Source: Silene latifolia (lineage: Eukaryota > Streptophyta > Magnoliopsida > Caryophyllales > Caryophyllaceae). Taken from it: a stretch of DNA of 64,000 nt. The position numbers and the translations under genes were made by a program. The number at the start of each line of letters is the position of its first letter. The stretch's first letter is position 1. Of the stretch, positions 1 through 11,583 are shown in pieces. The notes under the pieces are model-generated. The model searched no databases. It was not told where the DNA came from and worked only from the letters and a program-made list of their open reading frames with translations. Location: NCBI RefSeq assembly GCF_048544455.1, contig NC_133526.1, positions 7,208,001 through 7,272,000 on the forward strand. The letters run 5' to 3'.

Positions 1-994
1 TTCTCTTCTTCAGTTTTACGAGCTTGCTCTTTCTCAATTTAAGAAGAAAATCAAGATCATAAGAACTGATAATGCTCTTGAGCTCGTAGTTGGAGATTTT
101 GCCAGGTTTCTTACAACAAAAGGGATATTTGAGAGTGAAATGGTGGAGGATAGTCCGTTACTCTTAAGACAAAATCGGAAGAGGAAAACAGATAGCAAGA
201 CCCTTGTACGCAGGACGCCCAGGATATAAGTCCACAGGGCCTCACAAGGGAAAGAAACCCATGTAGAACAGCACGCCAAGAACTGCTTCTAATGTCCAAA
301 TCAAAGAAGCTCAAGATCAAAGTGAGAGTATCGCTCTCACTACCCAACAACAAGAACAACTCAATACGATTTTGATTATCAGAATCTGAACAGGAAATAG
401 TAGCCAATTTTGCAGGTACTCCTAGTTATCTGGCGAAGGTAAAAGAATAATAGACTCGGGTGCATCCGATCATATGATAGCTAATCTTGAAGGATTAACA
501 AGTCCAAGAGAAATAACGAATAAACTAAGATTATTCTGCCTAACGGTCAAGTATCCTATGTCTCTCATAGTGTCATACAGGATCACATTATCACATATAA
601 ATCAGAATCGCATAGGTCTAAAGGTGTCAAATGTATGTTATGTTCGTTTTCAGACAGTAGGAAAAGCGCACAAAGGAGATTTTGCCACGTTATTGACAGT
701 AAAAGGGATTAAGCATCAAACAAGTTGCATAAATAGACCGCAACAAAATGGAACAGTCGAACCAAAACATCGATACCTAATTGAAAAAAGAAGGGCTATA
801 TGGTTCCAGGCTGGTTTGTCATTACATTTCTGCGGTGATTGTCCATTTACAACTGCCTGTATCATATATAGTTTACTTCCAAATTTCCAATGTTTTTGAC
901 CATAAAACTCCTTATGAAATGCCACTAGGAAAAGTTCCAAACTACTCCGATTTGAAGACAATCCAACTAAAGTTAAGGATACAAAGTTTATAAT
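1..994 (+). mobile_element. Ty1/copia-type LTR retrotransposon debris (fossil)
   Basis: Scattered copia polyprotein pieces lie on the plus strand. Integrase-like peptides occur near the left edge and again at about 660-990 (motif GIKHQTSCINRPQQNGTVE). An aspartic-protease-like DSGASDHM motif lies near 450-480. The part order (integrase, protease, integrase) suggests more than one copy or a rearranged one. It is clearly broken in many places and old; no LTR was recognised and the left end lies outside the window. It sits in what should be intron 1 of the minus-strand LRK10L gene at 1069-1888. Confidence 0.75.
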
Positions 995-1068
995 GTGGCT
1001 AGGTACAAGTCAAGGGACAATTTTAATTAAAACAGAGAAACGAGAAACTGCGGAAATACAAAAATTAC

Positions 1069-1888
1069 CTTGCAAAGCTCCTGGTAACTGACAAGATTCA
1101 CGATAAATCGAATCTTTACAGAAGCAAACGGGTTGGCTCAATGTCTCATTATAGCCGCATCGTCCCCCCGATTTTAAGCAAATCCCGCATTCTCTTTGAT
1201 TGGCCTTCCAAGTCATCTCAAACCCTTTACTCACGACCTCGTAAACATTTGACAACCTCCCATTTAATTTGATGACCTCAGTACGAAGCACCGGAAGGAG
1301 TATCTTGAACATACATTTGCTGTAACTAGCTCGTTTGTTGTCTGTTGTTACGAGATAGTTAATTCCACTCAAAAACGTGGTGTGCGGTAACAGGTCTTCG
1401 GGACAACCAAAATTGAAAGAGAACTCGTCTGAAACAACAGTATCAGAACAATTATAGAAAATTGTCACATTTTGTGACTTTTGTGAAAAATCAAACAGGG
1501 ATGTCTCCAATGAGGAATTGGTAATTCCTGTCTTGGTTTTAGGACAGGGACCAAGCGATAATTCTTGTTTTGTTACCGCAAGAACACTTGAGTTGTAGTT
1601 TATACTTCGAACATTGTAAGTTTGATTGTTGATCTCCAAAGTAAATGAATTCGACCCACATTCCAGCTTGAACGCCGGATGTCCACAGTAGCTCGGACGG
1701 GACGAAACCCAAAACGGGTACGTAATGCTCAGTGATGAGCCACAGGTGGAGTTTAGAGGAGCACAGTTGGCATAATGCTCTTCCAGTGTAGCAGGGGATG
1801 AAGAAAAGACAAGAAAGGCAAGTATTAGCGAGGTAATTTGGAAGAAACAAGTTAACAATTGTGAAAAATCACAAATTTTTGGATGCAT
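1069..1888 (-). CDS. LRK10L-type receptor-like kinase, exon 1 (extracellular part only)
   Basis: This exon encodes the cell-surface part of a LEAF RUST 10 disease-resistance-locus receptor-like kinase (LRK10L/WAK-like). A hydrophobic signal peptide covers about residues 10-30. A GUB_WAK_bind galacturonan-binding-like domain follows, with motifs EEHYANCAPLNSTCG, ITYPFW and YCGHPAFKLECG. A WAK-associated C-terminal cysteine domain ends it (CGICLKSGGRCGYN, PVCFC). The exon ends at a GT donor (CAAG/GTAATT, intron from 1068) in phase 1, the same phase as the paralog at 11584. The transmembrane and kinase exons should lie further left on the minus strand. Only copia debris is visible there, so they are either beyond the window or lost. 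Several N-x-S/T glycosylation sites are present. The family is certain; whether the gene is functional is not. Confidence 0.8.
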
Positions 1889-2297
1889 TTTGTTAAAGTT
1901 TTGATTTTTTTACCGAAAAGGGAATGAAAATTAAGAAAAAAGAATGAGGAAGGAGGAGAAGAAGAAAGCGTGAAGCGTGAAGAAGATGAACATGTCACTG
2001 TCTATTGATTTGCAGTCAGGTATTATTACGGTACGAAATTAGAAGTAGTGTAAGAAGTACAGTAATTGACTTTATAATTTATTTTTATTTTAGAAAATAA
2101 ATGAATATGGGCAAATGAGATGGGGTCATAGACTCATAGGGGAGGGGGTAGTAAATCTCTTTTACTCCCTATCATTCTCCGTTTCTCCCACATGCGATAT
2201 GTAAGATGACCATGAATTACAAAACTGACCCGATACGAATAACCTGACCTGTACCTGAAATAAGGATCTGAATCTCACCCGAAATCTGAATTAGTCC

Positions 2298-2475
2298 GAT
2301 CAGGGGTGTTAATGAGACGAGACAGCTCGCGAGCAACTCGAGAACGGCTAGGTCAAAGCTCGGCTCGTGCGAGCTCGATTTGGGCTCGGGCTCGGCTCGA
2401 GAGCTTAACGAGTCAAGCCGAGCAAAGGCTAGCTCGACTCGAAAAGCTCGTGAGAGGCTCGAACATGTGTAATTA
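2298..2475. repeat. GCTCG-rich subterminal repeat, hAT-like end
   Basis: The stretch begins CAGGGGTGTTAATGAG, resembling the CAGGGGTG start of many plant hAT elements. It continues as a degenerate array of GCTCG/CTCGA words, a common subterminal pattern of non-autonomous hATs. No matching opposite end was found, so it is probably a fragment. The preceding 2220-2297 carries GACCCG-type words of another dispersed repeat. Confidence 0.35.
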
Positions 2476-2584
2476 CATAAGATATTGCTCATATTTTATA
2501 AAAATATTTTATTATGATTATATCGTTGTATCACACATATCAAATGTCTTGCTGATTTGACAAATTTTTTTATATATAACCTTC

Positions 2585-3400
2585 GAATCTTGTAGCAGAG
2601 AAAGAAGTAGAGACAATTGACATAGTGTTCCTCTAGTTTAAAGGAATACAATTGACATAGTGTTCCTCTAGTGTAGCAGAGAAAGAAGTAGAGACAAGAA
2701 TGATGGTTAGGAGAATAATTTTGACAAAACAACTTGGAAATTTTGACAATGTACGACGCATTTTGATAGATTTGATAATTTTGTTCTTTTTTTTCAATTT
2801 TTGAAGGAGGGGAAAACTTGAAGAAAGCTGGAAGGAAGAGGAGAAGAGGAGGAAGAAAGCCTAAGACCATCCCCAAGCAAGGTCAATTGGTAGGTCATGA
2901 CCTTGCTTGGGTCAAGTTAATTACAAATTAAGAGGAGGATTAGGATGACCCAAGGTAGAGAAGGTCAATTTGTGACCTAAGTTAGAGTAAATTGACCCAC
3001 CAATTGACCCTCCATGTGTCACAATTTTATTGGTTAGAACATTTAAAAAAAAAAAAAAAAGAGAAAATTAAATAAAGTGGAAGTAAGAGAAATGTTTTGG
3101 TGGGGTAGTGAATATGGTAAATGATTGGAAATGTTGGAAAGTGGAAAAATGATTGGGTTATTGACCTAGGTCGTGACCTTCTGCTTGGGAGGGTGAAAGT
3201 GGGTCAAGATTAATAAGTTGTAATTAAGAGAAAAATTCCGATTGACCCGATTAAGTCGACCTTTTGCTTGGGGATGGTCTAAAGAAGGAGAAGTCGTAAA
3301 CATGTCATGTCATGGTTATTATTATGGTACAAATTAAGAAAGAAAAATATACTGTAAGAAGTAAATTGGCCTTTTATTAAAAGAAAAAACAGATGAATAT
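2585..3400 (-). pseudogene. Broken duplicate of the LRK10L 5' end and promoter
   Basis: Sequence at 2636-2760 aligns by eye with 1755-1870 of the LRK10L exon, covering the LEEHY start of the ectodomain and the signal peptide (shared GTTTA, CTAGTGTAGCAG and AGACAAGAA blocks). A further short copy lies at 2590-2640. Sequence at 2800-2864 plus 3283-3400 matches the upstream region 1945-2095 (GGAGGAGAAGAAG, AACATGTCA, TATTATTA-GGTAC and TGTAAGAAGTA blocks). It carries only the first few codons, with no open frame, so it is a dead partial copy. A Tourist MITE (2865-3279) interrupts it. Confidence 0.6.
2865..3279. mobile_element. Tourist-like (PIF/Harbinger) MITE
   Basis: The inverted ends are GACCATCCCCAAGCAAGGTC at the left and the complement GACC(T)TTTGCTTGGGGATGGTC at the right. 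The trinucleotide TAA lies on both sides (2862-2864 and 3280-3282), as expected for PIF/Harbinger. The length is 415 bp with no coding capacity. The paralogous sequence at about 1950-1975 lacks it. Confidence 0.75.
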
Positions 3401-5904
3401 CAGAATATACATAAATGACGATTTGCACCTACTGATGTTTACTTTTGTGATGTGAAATTCGGGATATTGATTCGGGTACCGGACTATTGACCCGACCCAT
3501 ATAAGCTACAGTACGGCTTCGTTTGCCCCATAGATGCCTAGATGGCATGTCCCCAATGTTGCTGGCTCGGCCCGTACCCTAGAAAAGCAAATAATTTTAA
3601 AATATTGCATCAGCTTGTTGGGCGCCCGACCCTGCTCGACCTCCCCTAGGGGCCTAAGCTAGACAATGCAAACCGACCAGAATGACCTGGTTTGGTACGG
3701 CTGATCTGAGACTCGAAAGTAACCCGGTATTGTCTAACTGAGACGCCTTCTTGATCCAGCCCCACTTGAACCTTGATTGAACCAAAGTGACCGATTTTTA
3801 AGTGATTCGATCCAAAATGATCCGGATCATACTCAAAATAAAGCATTAATTGATTTTAACATTTCAAATAAAATATAGAATTTTAAAATACTCTATAATA
3901 TTCAAACCAATACTATTTAAATTATTTTAACCACTCACCCGACCCTAAATGTCTCATATTCATAAATGACCCAACCCAAAGTATTATAACAACTTAACAT
4001 CTAAATTGACCGAAACCTAAAAGGACAAGTATACGTAAATTTTTGTAAATTTTACGAGTACATAAAAAACAAGTATATGTAAAAGTTTTATTTTATTTTA
4101 CGAGTACATAAAAAACAAAAATTTTATTTATTTCTAAAATTACACGCCCTCAATTTTTTTCCAAATCTCTTATGAATATCGTATTGCCTACGCCTCCATT
4201 TTATTAGTTTATTGTATATTCTCTCTTATACCCCTAAACTTTTTCGTTTTCTAAGATGTAACCCTCGTTTTTCACAAAAAAACTCTGACCGACAATAATT
4301 CTCAGTTACGAGTTCTGAAAACGGTTTTTTCAAACCAATTATCTCGTCAAGGCCTTGAATTTGAAAAAAAAATATTCACCGCTTTCTGAACTCGTAGCCG
4401 CTAGTTATGGTTGGTCAAAGCTTCTTTAGCGAATAAATTTTGACTAATCATAATTCCCGATTGCCGGTTGAGATGTCGATGAATTCTTTTTCAAACTGAA
4501 CCTCTTAAAGACGGTCAATTTGAAAAAAAAAAAAAGTTTATAGTACTCTGAATTTATAGTTAAGAGTTATTAACAGTTAAAATTTTTTTTAAAAGAAAAG
4601 AGAGTTGCATTTTGGAATGAGAGAATAGCCTATTTTAAGACGATTGAAAAAAATTGTGGAGGTCTGTTGACTAAAGTAATGTCCCATTACTCCATGTCTC
4701 CATTAGTGATTGTGACTTGCAAGAGTTTCAATATTTGTTTGTTTTCTATTTATGAATTTCTCGTATGATTATGAACTTTGACACATAGAGTGATATACTG
4801 ATATGTCCCGACTCCGTGTTTGGTTGTACAAGAAATTTTTTGCCACTCCGGACCGTACTTATTATTAACCCATATATACGTACTTAAAATGTTAACGCGT
4901 TATCTTTCTTTGGAGTATGTTACAAGGAATTTGACCAAATTTATTAAGGGTTATACTGTTTCGATTATTTATTAACTTATTTTATTTTTGCATATCTTAG
5001 TCAATTATTATTCTTTTTATTTTAATAATGAACTTAATAAGTAATTTGATCATTCACCTTCAATTTATTCCACATGTCATTTATTAATTGGTCTCATCCT
5101 CTTTCCCTGATCTTTGTGTGAAAAGTAAATGACAACAATTGACGGGATGGAGTGAATATTAATAATTAGTTAGTCTACTTTAGAACGGATACATTAAAAT
5201 GGATCAAGTGTCTAGATGTGACAATCAGATCAATCAGATTGAGTTTGAGTCGAGTCAAGTCGAGTAAAGTTCAGGTCATATCAGGCCAACCTACCCTTTC
5301 AAGCCGAGTCATGTTCTTTTGATATCAGGTCAACCTATCTTATTAAATCAGACATATCAATCTCAACACTAAATTACTTTCTTTTTTATTAATATTAACC
5401 TTAATAATTGTCGGGTCATTAATTTAATCGAGTCAACATCAGATTGGATCGGGTCAGACTTGCCAGCACTACAAGTATTATCCCACATATGCATATCAAA
5501 CAAATCTATTGTTTTTCTTTATACATTCTGGTTTGTTTTATTCTAACTATTTGATTTGTCTTAAACTTAGAATAGATATACTCATTTTAGATGGAAACTT
5601 ATGATTAATTATTTGTGTCGACCCAGTGTCACGCACAATATATAACACATCATCTAATAGGTGTAATTTAGTATTTTTTTACATTTTCACCCTTACATTT
5701 TAATTAAAGAATATAGTTTAAAATTGTAAAATTAAAATAACTCAAAAATGTGATGATTTGCGTATATAGATTAAATATTTTTCAGCATGAAACTAATTGT
5801 ACCGTTTTATAAATCTCAAATAATATTAATAACTTTGTTGTCACAAAACTAATAGTTTCATATAAAAATATACAACTCTTGTATAAGATCGTCATATATC
5901 ATAG
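3401..5904. other. Intergenic DNA with decayed repeats, no gene seen
   Basis: This is AT-rich DNA without a supportable gene. It holds GACCCG-rich repeat remnants (about 3465-3990) and a local duplication around TTTTACGAGTACATAAAAAACA (about 4046-4120). An old repeat at about 5215-5475 shows TGACAATCAGATC at one end and GATCGGGTCAGACTTGCC at the other, resembling a degenerate hAT-type element. Near 5140 a GGGATGGAGTGAATA string resembles a decayed Stowaway end. Confidence 0.4.
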
Positions 5905-6720
5905 GAATGGGCAATAGAAGAAGGGTGATGCTCATTCACGAACGGATTTTACTATTTCATAGACAAAAATGACCATTTTATCCTTGTATATCTTCCATTT
6001 TACTTTCATTTATCTTCTCCCTCTACCTCTTAACCACCACCTCTGCCCCCCACCGACACCCACCAGCCCCTCCCCCCTGATCCGACAACCACCCAGAATC
6101 GCCCCTGCCACCCGCCTAGACCTACCGCTCCCTTCCCCCACACGCTAGAACCGCCCATCTCACCCAACTCACACCAACAACGACCCGTCCAAACTCCGCC
6201 TACACCCCTGTCGTGCGACCATCCGCCGCCCACCACAACCCGACATTTACCCTCGCCCCCACCATCCCACCCTCCATTTCTCCATAACCCTAATTTTTAT
6301 AATCCCAACTTAATTACATCTCTTTAATTTATTCATATAAAAAATTGATACATAATAGTAATGAATTTTGAATTATTAGTTGATTAATATGAATGGAAGA
6401 TTAATGATTAAGTAATTTGGTCTGAATTTGATAATCTTGAGAGGAAGAGAGAAATGAAGTTTTTTTTTCCGGGTTCGACTACCAGTTGAAGCCATGATCA
6501 CTTGGCCAATGCAGTCCCGAGGGGTGTCTTATATTGTCGATGTGGTGGTGCGGGAATTCATGGACCCGGGATTCAACCCCCTCGTCGTAAAAAAAGTTTT
6601 TTTTTCTTTTTTTTTTTAGGAAGAAGGGTATGGGAGGGAAAACAAATGACAAAAAAGTACATGAAAGAGTAAATATCGTCCATGAAAAAGCAACTACATA
6701 GAAGAATAGCCAAAAGTTAG
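5905..6720. mobile_element. Candidate non-autonomous TIR element
   Basis: The left sequence around 5925-5965 and the reverse complement of 6660-6705 match by eye at roughly three positions in four over about 40 bp (left word TTTTACTATTTCATAGAC). The interior includes a C-rich, CCACC-rich stretch (6010-6290) and a SINE insertion (6469-6595). No clean target duplication was identified, so the limits are approximate. Confidence 0.35.
6469..6595 (+). mobile_element. tRNA-derived SINE, 5'-truncated copy
   Basis: It starts within the B box (CCGGGTTCGACTACCAG). It continues TGATCACTTGGCCAATGCA, GTGGTGGTGCGGGAATTCAT, GGATTCAACCCCCTCGTCGT, then an A-rich tail. The same order of blocks occurs in reverse orientation at 53761-53973. 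The flanks share AAGTTTTTTTTTC (about 6457-6469 and 6594-6606), a probable target duplication. Confidence 0.8.
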
Positions 6721-7828
6721 CATCTAAATTATTTATATTTTAACTTTATTTTAATAACCCGTTATCTTTTGTGTTATGACCAATACAAACATATTTAATT
6801 CTACAAACTATCAATATAAAATGCTCCATATGTAGTTATCAAAATAAAATAATTTTTACAAATTTATTAGCTCATTTACGTGGACTTCTTGTTATTGGAC
6901 TAATCTTTTACATAAAATAACCTTATTAAATAATTTCCGAAATTTTAAATTCATATCTAATATTGACCATACAACGATTTCATAACATGAATCAAACACC
7001 GAGTAAGTTATCTTTCTTTTTCGTTAGATTATGAATAAACTCATCTTAAAACTGTTACCCCGATAACTTTACAACTAACATTTAAAAGCTTTACTCATAT
7101 TAACAACTTTTTATTTGTACTCCCGTTGTTCCGGTTATTTGTTTGCCTATTTCATTTTGGGTTTCTCAGACTCTCAGTCATTTATTTGTCTTTCTATTTT
7201 GAGAAGGTCTTTAATGGATAATTGATTACTCCATACTCAATTTGGTCTAGTTATCATCTACTCCGTAATAATTAACCACTTCTCTTTCTTTAATCTTTAT
7301 GCCAAAAATAAAGTCAAATAAATAACCAAAAGTCCAGAACATGAATATGAGATTTCAAAGTGGACAAAGCCCAATCTACCCAGCTTGAGCACCCCAAGTT
7401 GCCATTTAGGCTAACCAGAAGTGAATATCTGGGCTCAAAACGAACCATCAACCTCAAATTGGGCGGGCTATTTACGCGCCCTTAAATTGGGGAGGCTATT
7501 TACGTGGCCAGGCTACGAGCTATTACAAAAATTGGGAAAATTGTTTACATTTTCTTTTGTCAACCCTTTCAAAAGTGGTATTCTCTCAGGGGCAAAGTAG
7601 CAAATTATAGGCTAAATTTGGGCTTATATGCAAATTGGTCTCAAACGTTTTTAAATGTGCAATTTATCCCTAAATGTTTGATACTATATGTAAATTAAAC
7701 CAATTTTAAAATTTCGGGAATTTTAATCTACTACCACCCTCCCCACCACCGTCACACACTCCTTCACCACCATCAGAATATTTTCGGGTGAGGATTTGTG
7801 ATGAAACATACTCATTTTCCTGCCTCTT
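6721..7828. other. Intergenic DNA, no gene seen
   Basis: AT-rich sequence without a convincing coding region. Near 7125-7165, ACTCCCGTTGTTCCGGTTATTTG resembles a decayed Stowaway-type end. The 61-64-codon open frames here show no family signature. A CCACC-rich stretch lies just upstream of the LINE at 7730-7790. Confidence 0.4.
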
Positions 7829-7845
7829 AATAATGTATGCTATCC

Positions 7846-9373
7846 TTCGTAAAAAACTGTTGCCTAATGGAGTGATGATGGCTTCTATGTCGAATCAACA
7901 TGGAAGCAATCTATCATGGGGGGCGCGGAGTGTTCTTCATGGCCTTCAATTTGTTCGGGAACATATTGGGTGGAAACCTGGCTTGGAGTCTGAATTAAAC
8001 ATTTGGACTAATAAGTGGGTTGGTGGGCGATGCCCGGAGTCTAGCGGAAGGGTGTTGAGTATGGATCATGTAGCTCTTCGAAATTTGACGGTAAAGGATC
8101 TAAGGATAAATGGCCGCCATGGTGCTAATATGAGGTGGAATGAAGACTTAATTAAGTTTATCATGGAGGAGGAAAGTGCTAATGCTGTCTTAGCTCAGCC
8201 TATTTGTCGGTCACTGATATCTGATGATATCTATTGGTTACATACTAATGATGGTATTTATAGTGTGAAGAGTGGCTATGGGACACTTTTTGGGGAATAC
8301 ATGGACCGCCATGGAACATGTAAGGATAAGGATAGGATTAATGCTGTTGGTCGAAGGTTCTGTAAACGGTCTCTGTGGAGGTTACCAGGTCCACAAGCAT
8401 GGAAAATCCTCATTTGGCGGATCATTAGTGATTCACTCTCCGTAGGTAGTGGTTTTGCACGACGTAATATAGGGGTCGATCCGGAATGTAAATTGTGTAA
8501 GGGTGGTGAGATGGCCCTGGAAACCATGGAACATTTATTTCGGGACTGTCCTGTGTCCCGAAGGTTGTGGGCCTCAACTGACCTGGGAATTCGAACTGAT
8601 TACGATTCTTTTCTTAACATTGGAACATGGGTTATTGATTGGGTGTCTTATTTGGAAAATTTAGAAGGCATGAAGGAACGTCAGATTCGGTTTTTAGCAA
8701 TGTTTTGGTGCATTTGGAGTATTCGTAACCGGATACTCTTTCAGGGAATGGATTTTCATCCTATCATGTTCTTCAATTTATGGACACAAAATGTAAGTAC
8801 AGCGATAAGCGCTATTGATGTTAACAAAAAAAAGATCATGTAACTCAGTTGGGAATTTAAGCACTATTGATGGGGAAAGTAGTGAATGGATTCGTGAAAG
8901 TAACCCGATGTGTGTTGTAGGCATGATTAGATATTGTGATGTTGTACGGGTGATGGTTGATGCGGGATGGAAGGGGCAGAATAATGCAGGGATTGGTTGG
9001 ACTGCTAAATCTGGAAGTGGGGAGAGGTTGTTTTGGACAAGCAAAAGGATAAGAGCTGAGTCGGCATTGCAAGCTGAGGGTCTTGGGGTGCTTTCGGTGA
9101 TTTTGTGGGCAAGGGAAAGGGGTTATCGCCACTTGGAGATTTCATCGGACTGCCTTTCTTTGGTTCGACAGTTGGCAAGGATGGAGACACCACATCATCT
9201 TCTAAAGGCTATTTTGGAAGATATTCAAGCTTGTTTTTCTTTTTTTCACTGTTTAGCTTTCAGTTTTATTCCGCGAACTTTTAACTCTGATGCCCATAGC
9301 CTTGCTTGTAAGGCCATGGTTAGGTAGGTTTATCTTTCTTTACAGCTGCCAAAAAAAAAAAAAAAAAAAAAAA
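7846..9373 (+). mobile_element. L1-type LINE, 5'-truncated 3' end
   Basis: This is the 3' part of a plant L1 LINE ORF2. At 7846-8843 it encodes the zf-RVT region (motifs LSWGARSVLHG, W.N.KWVGG, WKILIWRI, C.LCKGG..ETMEHLFRDC). At 8850-9327, in another frame, it encodes an RNase H domain (VDAGWKG, AGIGW, AEGLGVLSVILWA, SDCLSLV). So at least one frameshift separates the two, near 8815-8850. A poly(A) tail of about 25 A ends the element at 9351-9375. A 17-bp target duplication (AATAATGTATGCTATCC) brackets it at 7829-7845 and 9374-9390. The endonuclease and most of the reverse transcriptase are absent, so it cannot move by itself. Confidence 0.92.
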
Positions 9374-9390
9374 AATAATGTATGCTATCC

Positions 9391-9816
9391 CAATTTATGT
9401 ACTCCCAACTCTCCAAGGCATGCATATTGGATATGGAAAAATACACCGTGCCTTTATCATACTTGTCATATAACATTCCACCTTCAGAGTTGTTTTTTTG
9501 ACCTGGCCCGATTGGCATGCAGTCACAATGGGCTTGGATATTGTATTTTGAAAATTATGAAATTTTGACCCGCTAACCCATCCCAAACTTGCTAAGGGAA
9601 AAAAAAAAAAACTTCATTTAAGCCCAGCCCTCGGCAGCCCTAACCTGTATTCGATAACCTAGACTTATCGTGTCCGCCGCCACCCATCACTAGTGCTAAT
9701 AATGAACGGAAGTTTCATCACATACAAAATAAATCCTCAATTTGCAAATGAAATCAATCCATAATTATAAAATCCTAAAATTCTTATTCAATCAAATGTG
9801 AGTATTAATTATGAAA
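9391..9816. other. Intergenic DNA downstream of the PMEI gene
   Basis: No gene recognised. This should hold the 3' untranslated region of the minus-strand PMEI gene next to 9817. A GACCCG/GGCCCG-flavoured stretch lies at 9500-9590 and an A-tract at 9600-9612. Confidence 0.4.
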
Positions 9817-10404
9817 TTAAATTTTGTATCTATGCCTTTTAGCAACGTCAATAATATTGCTAGGCCTTGCATTAGACAGTAATATAAATGTAACCTGATA
9901 ATAGACATAAACGTTAGATATCTCCCCAGTCACATGCTGGTTCAAAAATCCATTTTCTCCGATAAATGCGTTACAGATACCAAGTTTCGCGATGATCAAC
10001 TTACTAATCGAATCATTTGCATGCCCAAAATCCTTACGACCAGCTTGTTTACGAACTATATTGCCATTGTCCACGGCACTTTGAAAATAAGGGAGACAAT
10101 CTTTAATCACCTTTTTATCTTTGTCAATCGTATTAGGGTCGGACATGAGTGCTTGTGTATCCGTCAAGAGTTTGCGTGCAGCATTGTCTGCACAATCTAG
10201 TATTGCCTCAATAACATCTACATTCGACACAATTTGGCGATCACTGTTCTTGACGCAATCGATACAAGGCGATGGAGCGAAGGTACCGGCACACATTTGC
10301 TGGATGAGTTTATCGTTACTAGCGTGTACGTAAGATGGTGAAAGGATTGTTGAGAGTAATATGGTACAACTAATTATTAGGATTATCACATGGTTGGAAG
10401 TCAT
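9817..10404 (-). CDS. Plant invertase/pectin methylesterase inhibitor (PMEI) family protein
   Basis: This encodes a secreted inhibitor of the family that binds cell-wall or vacuolar invertases or pectin methylesterases. A signal peptide (MTSNHVIILIISC...YVHA) precedes the PMEI four-helix domain. The two N-terminal helical-hairpin cysteines are visible in MCAGTFAPSPCIDC, and later cysteines fall at ILDCADNA and VIKDCLPYF. The length is 195 aa, normal for the family, in a single exon. I chose the ATG at 10402-10404 rather than the upstream ATG at 10447-10449. The upstream one almost abuts the TATA box at 10452-10463, so it should precede the transcript start. Which enzyme is inhibited cannot be told from sequence. 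Confidence 0.85.
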   Translation of the reverse strand: MTSNHVIILIISCTILLSTILSPSYVHASNDKLIQQMCAGTFAPSPCIDCVKNSDRQIVSNVDVIEAILDCADNAARKLLTDTQALMSDPNTIDKDKKVIKDCLPYFQSAVDNGNIVRKQAGRKDFGHANDSISKLIIAKLGICNAFIGENGFLNQHVTGEISNVYVYYQVTFILLSNARPSNIIDVAKRHRYKI

Positions 10405-10451
10405 ATTTTTTTTATCATACAATAAGAAAAGAACAAGTGTAAACATCAATC

Positions 10452-10463
10452 AATATATATACA
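10452..10463 (-). promoter_or_regulatory. TATA box of the PMEI gene
   Basis: Read on the minus strand the sequence is TGTATATATATTG. It lies about 50 bp before the chosen ATG, which leaves room for a short leader. Confidence 0.55.
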
Positions 10464-11583
10464 TAAATAACGGTGGAGTAAGGGGGGATAGCAGGGACGA
10501 TCGTGGTACATTAGGAAAGCCTTATTTGTGTTGTGGAAATAAATAAAGCTATGGAAAAAATAAAGTACTTTTGTAACTATTGAATAATAAATAGAAATTA
10601 AAGATATGATTGCAAAATCTTGGATATATTAACTTCGGACGACCTTGTCTAACAATTAAACGACTAATTTATCTAATCATAGTTATGAAATTGACTTACT
10701 TCTCAACTTTAAGACAAAAATTTAACCTTCTCTCTATTAAATATTACAACATCAGTTATTTATAGTGATTTAGGACATTGCATCTTTGGTATTTAGATTT
10801 ATTACCTCCATAGTTACTAGTAGTCTAGTACTACCCATTAACTTCATTTATGCAACCTTCTCTCTAAAGTGATGATTCTCTCTAAAGTGAATGTGAAATG
10901 TATTTCACGAGAAATAACTCTGCATCTCGTTATTCTTTATAAGTTCTCATAATAAAGTTACAAAATTAACTCTCATTTTCCTTTATTTAATGTGCCATTA
11001 ATGAGCTAGTAGATGAGAATTTCTCAATCACTTTCATTGCTCATTTTCACTCAACAAAAAGGTGAACAAGTAAAACTGTCTATACTGTAATACATAGTGT
11101 TTAATTTTAGGAACACAAACTGAATGGAGTTCGTTCCCGGGTTCTTAATATTGAACACAATGGTTCTTCCAGCAAAACAATTTGCAAAATAAACTTGAAG
11201 CTTCACATAAGCACAACCGATGGTAAAAATGGACCGCACTGGTTTCGAATACTGACTAGCGATATTCGAAACCTCGATTATTGATTACACGCTTAACCCA
11301 AATCCCACTAACAGGGGAAACCAAATGGCACTTGAACATCAACAAATACTTACAAATACGCTTTCAAAAAATATGGTCTTAATAATTTTCATTAGTTAGA
11401 GAAACATCCATAGTCAAAAAAGGACTTGTTATTTGATTAAGACACAAAACAAATTATAATAAAAATCATCATAATCATAATATAATATACTTCATTATTG
11501 TTACATGTTCTTCCCTTCCTCCAAACATTATCAAACCTACACACCTTACCTTATACAATCCTTCCAAAAAAAACCCCACCTAA
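10464..11583. other. Intergenic DNA between divergent genes
   Basis: This holds the upstream regions of the PMEI gene (leftward) and the LRK10L gene (rightward). I see no further gene. A 62-codon minus-strand open frame at 11051-11239 has no recognisable family signature. Confidence 0.4.

Noticed and set aside
6030-6236. Gly/Trp-rich 68-codon minus-strand open frame
   Set aside because: It follows from a C-rich, CCACC-repetitive stretch; low complexity and no family signature.
11051-11239. 62-codon minus-strand open frame
   Set aside because: No recognisable motif, no promoter or splice context, and length expected by chance in AT-rich DNA.
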